DNA of 64,000 nucleotides. It comes from Anseranas semipalmata. Lineage: Eukaryota; Chordata; Aves; Anseriformes; Anseranatidae. How positions within the stretch are numbered: the first letter of the stretch is position 1; each line of letters opens with the position of its first letter. The notes under the pieces were generated by a model. The model ran no database searches. It had not been told where the DNA came from and worked only from the letters and a program-made list of their open reading frames with translations. The translations under genes and the position numbers were made by a program. Positions 1 through 11,486 of the stretch are shown piece after piece. The stretch spans positions 66,933 through 130,932 of the forward strand of contig VXAA01004204.1 in NCBI GenBank assembly GCA_013399115.1, given 5' to 3'.

Positions 1-2522
1 ATTTCGCTGTTTAATAAAACTATGCTTAGCTGAAGGAATGTAATGGCTTAAGGTTATTCAGCAGACCCAAGATAATTATTCCCATCTGTTAGAGAAATAT
101 GGGGATTACTGGAAAATTAATTTGGAAGAAGAAAGGCCCTATTATATAATTAAAGTATTGTCTTTATTAAACAGTTATTGAATTCTAGTAAAATTTGTCT
201 GCTGCTTAAGAAATGAGTTTCCAACTAGGAAAAATATCCTGCAGAAATTACCTTCATCTGTATTTAGCAAATGAGGACAACGTAATGATTTGAAACTGTC
301 TTCCAAACACAGTTTGCAAAGAACATGTATTAGGTCCATACCTCATGAACAGAACAAATAGGTTTTTATCTTGTTTGCTGTCTGCATGAAGTCTGAGTGC
401 TGCGCTAATCAACATTGGTCTCAGTTCCTCCACCCACAACATACTTCTGTGTCTATGACGCTCTCTGGGACTACTGCATTCCTCCTGCCTTCTCTTGCAG
501 CTCACCATTTCCTCTCCCCATTTTACAGCCTGTTAAAGGTAATGATAAGGACTTTGTCATGTGTCCCTCTTACAGGACTTGGTATTCAGATACCCTTCCA
601 TCAAACTTGCATGCCTTTCTGGATGTAGGAAAATACTATTATATCTGTTTTATGAGTCTTGAAGAATCAGCAGGACATAGCCAAAAGAATGGTTTATGAA
701 CTGTATTGCATAGCATTCTAATACCTCCAAGTCAGGTGCCTGGCTATAAAAGAAATATGCAAAGCTGAGTTAGAGCATATTGAATGATGAGAGCTGGCTA
801 TCCAGGATCTGATTTGCAACAATCTAATGGGCTGTATGAACACCTAATTCAAGAAACAGGGCACCAAAGACAGATGTGTAGTTGTAGTTGCACAGCAGAG
901 TGCAACTCCAGCTTACAACTCAAATGGCCAAGGTGCACTAGGGATGAAATCCTTTCTGTCTTAAATATTCAAGTCACATAGTTTTCTCTCCAAATCTGGG
1001 TGACATTGGTGACGTTGCCATCTCTGACACAATGACCTACTTGGGAGCACATGCTCTGAAGATGCTTCAGGTCTACCCAGACAAGAGGAGGTTTGAAGTT
1101 AGAAGTCTCAAATGTGCAAACTGGTCTTTAAACATCAGCCAGAGGCAGCATCCCATCTTTTACTGATGCTAGACCACTGTTCAGCCAAGGTCAAAGGAAG
1201 AAGAGAAATTATGACCCTGGAATATACAATATGCATCTTGAACAGGTTACCCAGAGAGGTCTGTAGAATTTCCATCCTTGGAGGCTTTCAGGACTTGGCT
1301 GTAACAAGGCCAGAGTTAGCCTGATGTTATGTGAAAATCCCATTTCAAGCAGATGTTGGAATAGAAGATCTCCAAAAGTCCCTTCAAAACACTTCTATGA
1401 TACTAGAGCCAAGGCTGAAGCAGCCTTAGGAGTATTCCACAGTTGCTTAGGCGTATTGCATAGTTACTAAATTATTCCCAAATACAGACCATTCAAACCA
1501 AACATATCCATAAATGGTAAAGAAGTTAATATAACCAAGGTAAACTTTAAAACACAGCAACTGAAGAAGTCTGAGCAACATCCCCAGTGGGCAATGGAAT
1601 TGTCTTAAAGCACTGAGACTTTTGAGTCATTAAGCCCTAGGAGCCTGGCATGCTGCATTTAAGGTTCTCCAATTTTCCTTCTTTCATGGTGGAAAGAAGT
1701 CCTTTTAACCCCAAAGGACAATATGCTTTTCTCTGTCCCAGACTCCCATAAGCATGATACATACTTTGAAAACATGCCCATTTCTTCTGGTGTGCTGTTT
1801 CTTCTTTTTAAAGGGAATATGATTCTTGGGTATATTTCCATTAGATTATGAATTGTTCGGCATTGGTCTTCATTTGTACAAGTAGGCCTGAATCATAAAG
1901 CTCTGATAGAGATATACATTTCTGTAAAGTCTAAAGCAACTGAAGTCTGTAAGCCAATCTGGGCTTATTGCAGTTTCCTTAAGGAGAGGTTAGAGCTTTG
2001 TAACCCTATGTAGTTAAAGATATTATTGCCCACCCCTCCCCCAGTTAGCTCAGGGAATGCACTGTCAATTAAATGACTTTATAGTTTTCTCAGATATACA
2101 AACCTCATAGAAAAGGTTTTCAGAACATTTATTATGTTTTATGCACAGTTCATACATTGTATTTGAAATCATTAAGTTATTTTGTTGTGCATGAACGTTG
2201 CAATGAGGCCTGAATCCTCCTGTCCCATCCATTAAGTGGTATTCTCTGAACAGAAATGTAGAAACTGCAGGACCCCAAATTTATGGCATTGATTAATTTG
2301 TGGCAGATAACTTCCAGTGTATGATTATGTCAGAGCATACACTTTCCACTGCTATCTTAACGAAAAAAATGGTCTGCTTGATTTCAGTTTAATGGTTTGC
2401 TAGCTTTGGACTATAAGGAAATCTGTTGGTGTACTTTAGTGTATTAGGTTACATGGTGAATTTTTAGTGCTAGGCCAAAGATCATTAGAGTATGTGACCC
2501 TTTATATAAAAAGCTGTATTAG
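1..2522. other. Intergenic, with an old CR1 fragment
   Basis: AT-rich sequence upstream of SCIN. Apart from the CR1 3' end described separately, I see no coding exon, RNA gene or promoter. The short open frames here (up to 94 codons) overlap each other and show no protein-like motifs. Confidence 0.6.
1130..1402 (+). mobile_element. Degenerate CR1 LINE 3' end
   Basis: The stretch near 1238-1290 (gaacaggttacccagagaggt, then ccatccttggaggctttcagga) matches the conserved 3' region of avian CR1 LINEs. It continues with ttggaatagaagatctccaaaagtccctt and ends in ttctatgata, the remnant of the CR1 3' octamer repeat. Orientation is +. Divergence is high and no open reverse-transcriptase frame remains, so this is an old 5'-truncated copy. 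The 5' boundary is approximate. Confidence 0.85.
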
Positions 2523-2780
2523 GTGTGTTTGTCAAGGTTTTGGTAGCAGGGCAGGCTGCAGGGTGGCCCATGCTGGACGCAGCCAGATCCAGCCGGTTCC
2601 AGCCGGTTCCAGCAAGTTCCAGCCGGTTCCAGTCAGCTCCACAACGGCCCCACCGCAGGGCCTGGCTGAGCCCCTCAGCCTAGCTGGTGGAGCCTCAGGG
2701 AAACCGCATTTAAGAAAGGGCAAAAACGCCAGACAAGCAAAGGAGTGAGGAAAAAAAAGAGTGAGAAACAGCAGTATGAA
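2523..2780 (+). mobile_element. Partial avian ERV-L-type LTR (5' part)
   Basis: The segment starts tgtttgtcaaggttttggtagcaggg and proceeds through gccggttcc, ccgcagggcctggctgagccc, ggtggagcctc and atttaagaaagggcaaaaacgcc. It ends aaggagtgag and gagaaacagcag. I recognise this order from ERV-L-type LTRs widespread in bird genomes, where atttaagaa is the promoter TATA-like element. The 3' part of the LTR is missing, and no gag, pol or env frame is present nearby. G+C is well above the flanks. The family assignment rests on memory of the consensus, not a search. Confidence 0.6.
2584..2640 (+). repeat. Decamer repeat (ccggttccag) inside the LTR fragment
   Basis: Three copies of ccggttccag-type units, with diverged units (caagttccag, tcagctcca) between and after them, form a short tandem array of about 5-6 ten-base units. 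Related LTRs, as I remember them, carry only one such unit, so this looks like a local expansion. Confidence 0.75.
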
Positions 2781-4633
2781 TTTTGCTGGAACCCCCTATT
2801 AAGAATAAATTGCAATCTTCTTCCTCTACTCCTGTTGTTTTCCCAGAAGAAAATATTTCCAGTGGTTCTCCTCCTACACCTCCACAAAACCGTCTTCCTC
2901 AGTCAAGACCTAAGTGAACTCATCCAGTACTTCTTTAAAGAGAAACACACCTTTTCTCCAGATGGGCCCACTAATTGAATAAGCTGACTTGTCTTAAAGG
3001 ATGGATACCTTCAAACCTTTCAATTTCTCACTTCTCTGCCAGCATGAGGTAGGTATTTGCATACGAAGTAATAAATCATAAAAGCTACAGTCCTGAAGTA
3101 GGATATTGTTGCTAGGAGCTGTACAAGTAAATGATAAATAAAAAGGTGTGTCCTTGTTGAAAGAGTTTGTGCACCCCAGCTAGGAGACTGAAATACTTCA
3201 AACAAGAAAACAACAAACAGCTAACGGTTTATTGTTTGGTATCATTTGTATGACTTTTGGACTCCAAACTATGCTATCAGTGTATTAAAATGGAGCTGTA
3301 GCCACTCAGAATTGTCATCCATGAGAGGAACAGTCTTATACTACTTATTTAGCAACTGATTTGTGAATCTTTTTTTTCCTTTGTTTATTTTTTGTTTTTG
3401 TTTTTGCTAGTTTTGCTATTCCAGGTAACCCAGTTATTTTTCCTGCCTATTGCATTTTAAAGAAATAGAAATTGTCCCTACCTAGTCTTTGAGACTGTTC
3501 TCCTTTTCTTTCATCTCTGCAGAAGGAATGGTGATAAGGAATTATCCTTCCAACTCTGTGTAGCGTGGAGAAGCCTAAAATAGCAGTGAGCTGGCTTGCA
3601 TTTCTTAACTCCAGCACTTGAATGCTATAGAGTTATATTTGCATGATGCTGAACATGAAGGCTAATTAGCTGAGATGGATATGTCACCTTGGCCTGAACC
3701 TGTGGGCATTAAACCTGGAGTTAGTGGGGCTATGTAAGAATTGCACTGCAATGGTTAGACGCTCCACTAATTCCTGGGCTTGATGAACAACTACTCACAA
3801 TATGGGAAATTAAACAGTTACTTTAGTGTAAACCGGGATTTATTCTACTCAGTCACTAATAGGGTTTCAGAAGTAAGAAATGGATTTATGAAATCTGTGG
3901 ACTTGTTCCTTACTTATATGAGTTGTAATAAGAGAACTCTAAGCCACAATTTGCACTCAAACACCATTCTATATCCTAGCTGAGGAACAATGAAATATTT
4001 CCCCATTATCACATACTGATCAGCATTTTACACAGTAATGCAAACCTCTGTAATTTAATTTTCCTTTCTGTTACTTCAGCAGTGGTTTTAAATAGTTAAT
4101 TCTGATTTCAGACTGCTTTTACCCCAACTTCAGTGGGCATACATTCTGAATGAGTGTAAGAACTAAACCAGAACTATAAATACATGGTGACATCTTCCTG
4201 ATGTTCTTGAGTTATCCCTGGAGCATTGTTATGATACCCCAAACACAGGCCCTGAACCTATCTGGCTCAGCTGCCATAGAAATACAGGAAAAAAGTAGGT
4301 CACTATCCCCAGAAGCTGACAGCCTAAGGAAAGGGAAGATTCTATTTGCAACATAGGCTAGAGACTGGTGATAAGGATTGTTTGTTTTCAAGATCAGAAG
4401 TAAATCTTTTTATTTCTTTCACTCTTGGGAATTTTAAGCAATTCAAGTTTAAAATATCCTAAAAAATATTGAAGAACACAACATGCTCAAAAGGTCGTGC
4501 TAAGGGTCCTGTCAAGTGATGGGGTTTTCTTACAGTCTAGGTTTTGGCTGATAATGCTTCTTTATGGTATGGTGATTGAACAAAATATAAATGGTAAAAA
4601 AGAATAAGATGAAAAATAAATAGTCAATGGGCT

Positions 4634-4776
4634 CCTTGCCTTGCCTTGCCTTGCCTTGCCTTGCCTTCCCTTCCCTTCCATTCCCCCCTCTCCTCTCCTC
4701 TCCTCTCCTCTCCTCTCCTCTCCTCTCCTCTCCTCTCNCTTTCCTCTCCTCTCCTCTCCTCTCCTCTCCTCCTCCC
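4634..4776 (+). repeat. Compound pentanucleotide microsatellite (CCTTG, CCTTC, TCTCC)
   Basis: Six CCTTG units at 4634-4663 are followed by three CCTTC units, then by a long run of TCTCC units on both sides of an undetermined base (n at 4738). The downstream two thirds is almost pure pyrimidine on the + strand. The n probably marks uncertain repeat length. Open frames through this block are repeat artefacts. Confidence 0.95.
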
Positions 4777-5106
4777 TTCTTTCAAGATACAAACTATAGA
4801 TACTGCTAGTTATGGTTTTCAAGGTTGAATCTGGGTGTGATATTCCATCTGTGCTTGCTTGTCCCTAAGAAGATTCTGCAGCTCAGACTAGATCCCGGCT
4901 GGCTTTACTGCTTTTCCTAGCTTGTACTCTTAAGGTCTCCTTAATCTTATTTAAGTCTACAAAGGGCTTATATTTAGCCGAAAATATGAGGTGGTTTTGT
5001 GTAGGAAAATTTCAAGCTCTCTTGCTACTCAGCGGTAGAGCAAAAATTTACTGCTCAGCTTTCCTGGGTTTTAAAAAGGCCTTTGCCTTGTAAAACAGGT
5101 AGCACG

Positions 5107-5120
5107 CTGCCATCTACTGG
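5107..5120 (-). promoter_or_regulatory. Candidate CTCF binding site
   Basis: The + strand reads CTGCCATCTACTGG, the exact reverse complement of a CCASYAGRKGGCAS core match, so the motif points along the - strand. It lies about 23 kb upstream of the SCIN promoter. The motif match is seen directly; occupancy is unknown. Confidence 0.5.
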
Positions 5121-7017
5121 CAATACAACATGATTTTATTTCCTCAAGTTATTCTAAGGAATTACGTTTGATGGCATTTTCCCTTCAGTAAAACTGTAGG
5201 TACCTCAGCAGCATAAACTTGCAAAGGATCTTATCATTTACTTTAGGACCACTGTGAGCTCTTTCTGTATTTGAACTAATACAAAATCCTATCACAAATA
5301 TCAGCTACAACCTTTAACTTCCCTTTCAGCTGAAAACCCAAAGAAAGGTTCATTTTCTTAACGCTATAGAAAAATGCACCGTGTCAGTGTAAACTCTCAA
5401 CAGAACCTGAACATCTGTCCAAACCAAGCAAAGAAAAGCAAAGGTATTTCCCCAGATACTCTTTTGGCCCAGACTCTCATCAATTGCAACAGTTACAAAT
5501 GCTAAAGGAACTGCATGGAAGTGCTGTAAACTTAGGAACATTTAAGGAAGAATCCTTTTTCAATTTTAATTTTCTTTTCTATTGAAAATAGTACACTTAT
5601 AAGAAGAAAAACGAGGAAAAATGAATGTGAAAACTTTTCAGGTGTCTCCAGGTGATTTGTCACCAGCAAATTTTGCTTCCTCCTTTGTCTCCAGTTAAAT
5701 CCACAATGTACACAGTCATATCTCTTAGCTGAAGAATAGCTCTTTATGATTTCATCATGAAACATTAAAAAAGAAAAACAACTGAGCCATGTTTACTCAG
5801 CTGAGAACTGTGACTCATTTCAGGCTTGGCCTACTTTGCTGGACTCCTGGCCAAAGTTTCAGCTGTGTAATGAAGTTCTACAACCAGGGGGGACAGATTT
5901 CATAATGAAATAGCTGATTGAACAAATGCGTTTTCCAACAGCACATAATTACCATATGTTAAGGTGAAAGGGTACTGTAATGTATTTATAATTTTATACT
6001 TGTATTGCATTCTTATTTATACTTCATTTGCACATAAGCAAATATAGAAAAGACTATGTTGGGTGAGTATAAGTAATTGCTCCCAGTTACAACCCATGCC
6101 ATTTTAACAGCTATCATTTCAAGGCATGTGTAGCAACTATTAAATTATTCTGTTGGCAGAGCGCTTGAAAACTGAAGGAGAAATTGGAAACGAATTCTGC
6201 TGTCCTGGCTGTTGTGTTGTCATACTGCACAGGCTGAACACTCAGGAAATACGAGGGTGAACACTGGTACTGCTTTGTACTAGCTTATAATAAATATGAA
6301 CCTACTCAGAGCAGAGGGTAGCAAAGCACCAGATCTTATAGGTCATACAAGTATGTTTAGCAAAAAGATGGTTTCATCCCTTAGGATAATTGGTGATACA
6401 ACAGCTCTGTTTTGTTTTCAAATTACTGTTTTCTTTTCTTCGGTCATATTTTCCTTCTAATATCCTTGTTTTCTAACATGTAAGAGAATCACATTGAACT
6501 TGTGGCCTTGTTGCTAGGTTTCAAGCTGATTTTATGCAGTCTACTGAGGCACTATTTTCATTTTTGAATTCTGAATCAAGTCCCAAGGCAACAGGGCCCT
6601 GTTTCTTAGCAACACAGACGGGCAGACCATATATTCCAGTGCTTTTGTTAAATGGGAGAATAAACAACTCCCTGAATAGGGTGTGCTGCAAGTCAATTTC
6701 TTTTCTTAACTTCCCCTAGAACAGAGGAAGGAGAAGCATTCATCATATGAAGTTTGTCGGGAAGTCCCTGTTTTTGCAAATTGGTGAGTGGTATCTCTCT
6801 TTCCTGTGCAATGCATCCCTTTGGGGTCCTTATTCATTACTGTGCATATGGATCTGTATGTGCTTCAGATCAGGGAGCTTCAGTTTCTGATACAAAAATA
6901 TGCACGGAAAATCAATGGTAACAAAGGTGTGTGAAAATGCACAGCCTTTCTGCTTTGGTGAAATTAATGGAAAATCACAGAATTGCACTGCTTTCGTGTG
7001 GCATGGTTAAGACCTGA

Positions 7018-7047
7018 AATATATATATATATATATATATTTATATG
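7018..7047. repeat. (AT)n microsatellite
   Basis: About eleven uninterrupted AT dinucleotides followed by a degenerate AT-rich tail. Confidence 0.9.
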
Positions 7048-9738
7048 TTAGACATTTCCTCTGGCTGCAAAACCTTGCTTTTAGGAGAAAACTGGGGCTG
7101 GAGAAAACAGACGGAGGAACTGGGAGAGAAGGAAGAAGACGGTATTCATGTGACTAATAAGTTAGTGATGTACACATACTGGTGTATGAAAAGGAGAAGA
7201 GTTACATTTATGGCACAGCCTCTGAAAAGTGTTGCATGGCTTTGAAACTTTTTGGTAGTGTAGGCGAAATTTGAATTTTGCTGCCTCCAGGCTGTGGCTC
7301 TGACATTGTCACGGGGACAGAGGAATGCTGGGCAGAGGGGAAGGGGCAGCTCTGCAGGTCTGAACACCCCCATAGGAGCTAGTGCATACATAACCTTTAC
7401 ATTGTGGCAACAGCAGTAGCAATGCAAAGTCTCGATTATTACAGTTTTGGCACAGAGTAGAAAAGCAAAAGCCTTGGATGTTCTTTCATGCAGCTTGTTG
7501 CTGACTTCGGCAGGTCCTTATTTTACCTGTACCTAAAGCTGGGCTGGTGAATCTGCTGGCGTCTCTGTTTATTTGCAAACCAAGAAAAGGCTGTTTTAAG
7601 TGTGGAAATTGTCAGCTGTCAAATTTTCTCCCCAGTTTATTGAATGATTAAATAAATACAGCAGCTGGTTGTGGTGGGACAGGCGGCTTGCCAGCAAACT
7701 CTTTGTCCCTGCTCGATGGGAATCCAGGGCCACCTTAAAGGCTTAAAATGGTGTGAATCCAGAAGCCCACCCAAGCCTGCTCACCTCCTCCCAGGCAGGA
7801 ATGGGAGGGGAGACTCGTGGGGTAAGGGGGATTCAGGAAGGACAGGAACCTGTTCCCACTTGTTTCCGCTCGGAAGAAGCAGCACTGTCACAGGGCCTAC
7901 TTGGAGAGGGTGCTCCAGGGTGTGTAACTTGGGTGAGACTGTGCTTCAGTGGCTGGATAGCCTGAATACAATTTGTGGAGTAGGGACTGTGAGTTCCAGC
8001 CCCTTCCCAGAGGCTGTCCTGCAGCGGGGCCCTGCTGCAGCTGGGAGTGCTTGAGCTGGTGGGGTCCTGGACTGGAAGGAGCCCAGCTTGACAGCACAGC
8101 ACAGCTGAGCGTGGCTTGGGAGCAAAAGTCACCTGAAAAGGAGAGCACAGAAATGTGACCTTCCAAAAACAGTCTGTGGGAACTTACTTTATCTCCAGCA
8201 AGCTGAAAACCCAAAGACTCATTCAGAAACAATTTAGTGGGTAAAGACACATTTCCATTTGCCCTTATCCTTCAGTGGAAGATTTTCTCTTAGGAAAAAA
8301 AAAAAAAAAGTGTCCTCAGATTGGATAAGCACAAAGAAGAGGAAGTAGTAAGGCTATAGCTTTCCTTCAGGTTTTCTAAACATTGAATGTTAAGGGAAGT
8401 AGGAAGAATGTTTGTATTGTGTTGGAGCCTGTTGTAATACCATTATGATCTGTGTTTCTTCCAGATTTTGCAGGGCATACAAGGAGCTCTTTCGGCCTGT
8501 GGTTACACATACAGTCTAAGAAGAAACGTAACAGCGTCTGGGAGTGGCTTTAAGATGAGTGAGAGACAGAACTGAGATAATGCAGTTATCTAGCTTGTGC
8601 ACAGAACTGAACGCTTCACTGCCTGTTAATGTGCTAAAGCTGCTCAAGTGGTCTCTCGCCCTGCCAGAGGCATCCTTGGGTATGACAGAAGGGCATCCCT
8701 CTCGCCCTGGGGGAAGAGGTGAAGCTCTGGTGGTGGTGGCTGATGAGATAGCCCAGGGCAGTACATAACAGCTGGGCACTTATTGGCAATATTAGCAATG
8801 GGGCAGCTCTAATTAATTTTGTGGCCTGGATGGGTCCAGGAATGCAGAGAAGTATGAAAATGCATCAAGAGAGGTAGCAAGTGGAGTTTCAGTGTTTCCC
8901 TGATTCAAGGTTCGTTTTGTCACTCATGCTTGTGCAAAGCGAGGCTACTGTGCGCCCAGCTCTGCCCAGCTAGCACCAAATCCCCGCTGTGCTGCAGCGC
9001 ATATGCACAAGTAATAGCACAGGCTTAGCCTCGCCTCAAGAATGTTCTGTTCGATGAGACAAGAATAAAAATGTGAAGGAGAGGATGTATTTGTACATGG
9101 GTCCAGGCTGCTATGTCCTCTCTCAGAAAAGAAAAGGAACTTGCCTCAGTTTGTCACTCTTGTTCCACAGATCAGCTCTTACAAGGCCCAAATACTGTTT
9201 GTGAAGAATGGTAAATATGACTTAATATAAGAATTAAGGTAAATATAAATTATAAATATAATGGTATAAATATAATTATGAAGACCCCAAACCACATGAT
9301 TATGGGCAGGTAAAGTGTCTGGCTTGCATGCTTTTATAAAGCAAACACTCTGCTTGAAATAATGAGTAAATGGTTGGGACTCAGTTGATGAAGCCACTAG
9401 ATGTCAGTCTCGCTAGCACACACAAAAAACCCAAGCCCCTAACCAGAAAAGCCAGCAGCTAGGATATAACTTTGTTACATAACTCTGTGATAGTCACGAA
9501 TTATTTGCCAAAAATATTTCTGTAGGGACAGCTGGTGAATCCAGTCTTGGAGCTCTATGTTTTAATGTGCTCTGTAGTTAACAAGCTGGCTTTCGTTTTG
9601 GCAGAGCAGATTGAAATATGGACATCAGGGCTAATCAGTTCATCTTTATCTTGCTCTCTGTGACATGTTTTCCTATATTTTCCCAGATTAATAAGTAGTA
9701 GCTGAATTGCTTGACATACTGGATGGAGGGATTTAAAG

Positions 9739-9766
9739 TTTTTGTTTGTTTGTTTGTTTGTTTTTT
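9739..9766 (+). repeat. (GTTT)n microsatellite
   Basis: Five GTTT-type units flanked by T-runs. Confidence 0.85.
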
Positions 9767-11461
9767 CCATTTAGCAGCCCTAACTGAGACCAGGATCTTA
9801 TTGTGTTAGCTGCTGTGCAAAATATATGGCAAGCAAATGTCCTGTTTTCAAGATGAAAATGAAATTACGAACAGAAAACTTGGAAGGAAAATGAAAAAAT
9901 CCAAGATACAACTTGGATCAGTGCATCAAAAAGAAAAAGAAAAATGCATTTAACATTAAAACTGCTAAAGAAGGGGAACTTTTGATCTAAAGGATTCGTG
10001 TTCAGATTTTTTAAAGATTTATTTTCCCTTTCTTTCATGGACTCTTTTTTATTTTTTTTTCAGTATCTTTTAAAATTTGATGCCATATAAGCAGAGAAGA
10101 ATCTTTTATTAGGATTCAGTATTCTATCCATACTTAATCAACTTTTAATTACAAACCTTCCTATCTCTTCTCTTCTGAGCCCTTTAGAGAATCTCCCTCA
10201 AAGAGCAGTTCAGCAAACTTACTATTTCTAAAATAAGAAACCAAACCAACAAAGCAAACAAAAACCCTGCTGTTCTCCAAAGCAAATATTTATACCTGGG
10301 CATGTAGTTTATTGACAAACCGCATAAATGGCATATAGCCAATGTTATATTTCCATGGAAAACAATAAGTATTTTTTCCTCCTGCTCTCCTTGTGAGAGT
10401 AAAAATCATGTGTTTATTTATTTGCCAAGCTGCTCTAGCAAGAATTTAACTTCCCTGTTTTTGAGTTTGCTTAAGTTAGTTAAAAACATACTTTTAGTTA
10501 GCTGTTACTGCCGGAAGAAATTTGTCCGATAATAATGTTTCCTTGTCTCAAGGAAAATTCTGCTTAATTTCAAGATGATCAAGTTTCCATAACAGTAATT
10601 AAATGCTATTTTTTCTTAAAACTCGGCTAAACAAAACCTTTCTCTTTAAGTAAAAGTGTCTTTATTTTTTCCCAAGTCTTGACCTGTAATGCAAATTTAG
10701 AAAACCAGTGGAAGGGAGGAAAAAAAAAAGCATGTTTGTCCTGCATCTCTAATGTTGTGCTTCCTAAGGTCAGCACTTAGGAGGGTCTGACTGTAGCAAG
10801 ATGTCCATGTCTTAGGAAATGCTCGGTAGCTTTCAGAACTTTAAATTCCAATTTCCATTTTCTCTGAATAGGACCAAATTAATGCTTTAATAAGCTCCAA
10901 AAGCTGATCACAGAAAGTCCAATGACTACATGACCCAGGCATTTAGCTGTGAATGTGAAAACCAGGTTCAGATCCCTGTTATGAATCAGGCACTTTGGGA
11001 ACTTTGGTGTCACCAGTCAGTGCTCAAATTGCTGGACTAACACTTTTCTTTGGCGAAATTCCATCTGAGTGAAATCCATACTGATAACTCAGCATGTCTG
11101 AAAAGAAATAAGGAAAAAGCAAAAAAACAAGTTGCAAGCATGAATTCCTGATTAAGTTCCTGATAACAACACCTCCTCGTTGACTTTTCAGCCAACTGAA
11201 ACTTCAGGCTGCTTAGTTCTAGCAGGCTGTAAACTGTACAGTGATTCAGTAAAAATTCAGTAGAACTAAAGACTTGCTTATACAGGAAATTTTACAACCC
11301 CCTCTCCACCCCAGCATTTCCCCTGGGGAGAGACCTTAATGATATATCATCATGAGTTTAAAAGGAAATATGCAATCTCAGTGCAAGATCTCTAAATAAA
11401 AAATATACGTAAAGATTTGCTACTTTGGTCCAAAATTCTTAAGTGTAGACTCGATCTTAAG

Positions 11462-11486
11462 CACACACACGTGCACACACACAAAA
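11462..11486. repeat. Short interrupted (CA)n repeat
   Basis: Alternating CA dinucleotides interrupted once by gtg, followed by an A-run. Confidence 0.8.

Larger units (their letters stand above)
2781..7017. other. Intergenic, with a pyrimidine microsatellite
   Basis: AT-rich sequence with a CCTTG/CTCTC array at 4634-4776 and a consensus CTCF motif at 5107-5120. No exon, RNA gene or further transposon is recognisable. Confidence 0.55.

Noticed and set aside
7671..8250. Overlapping 127-codon (+) and 117-codon (-) open frames
   Set aside because: Low-complexity Ser/Gly/Pro composition, mutual overlap on opposite strands and no known domain. They are best explained by a locally G+C-rich patch.
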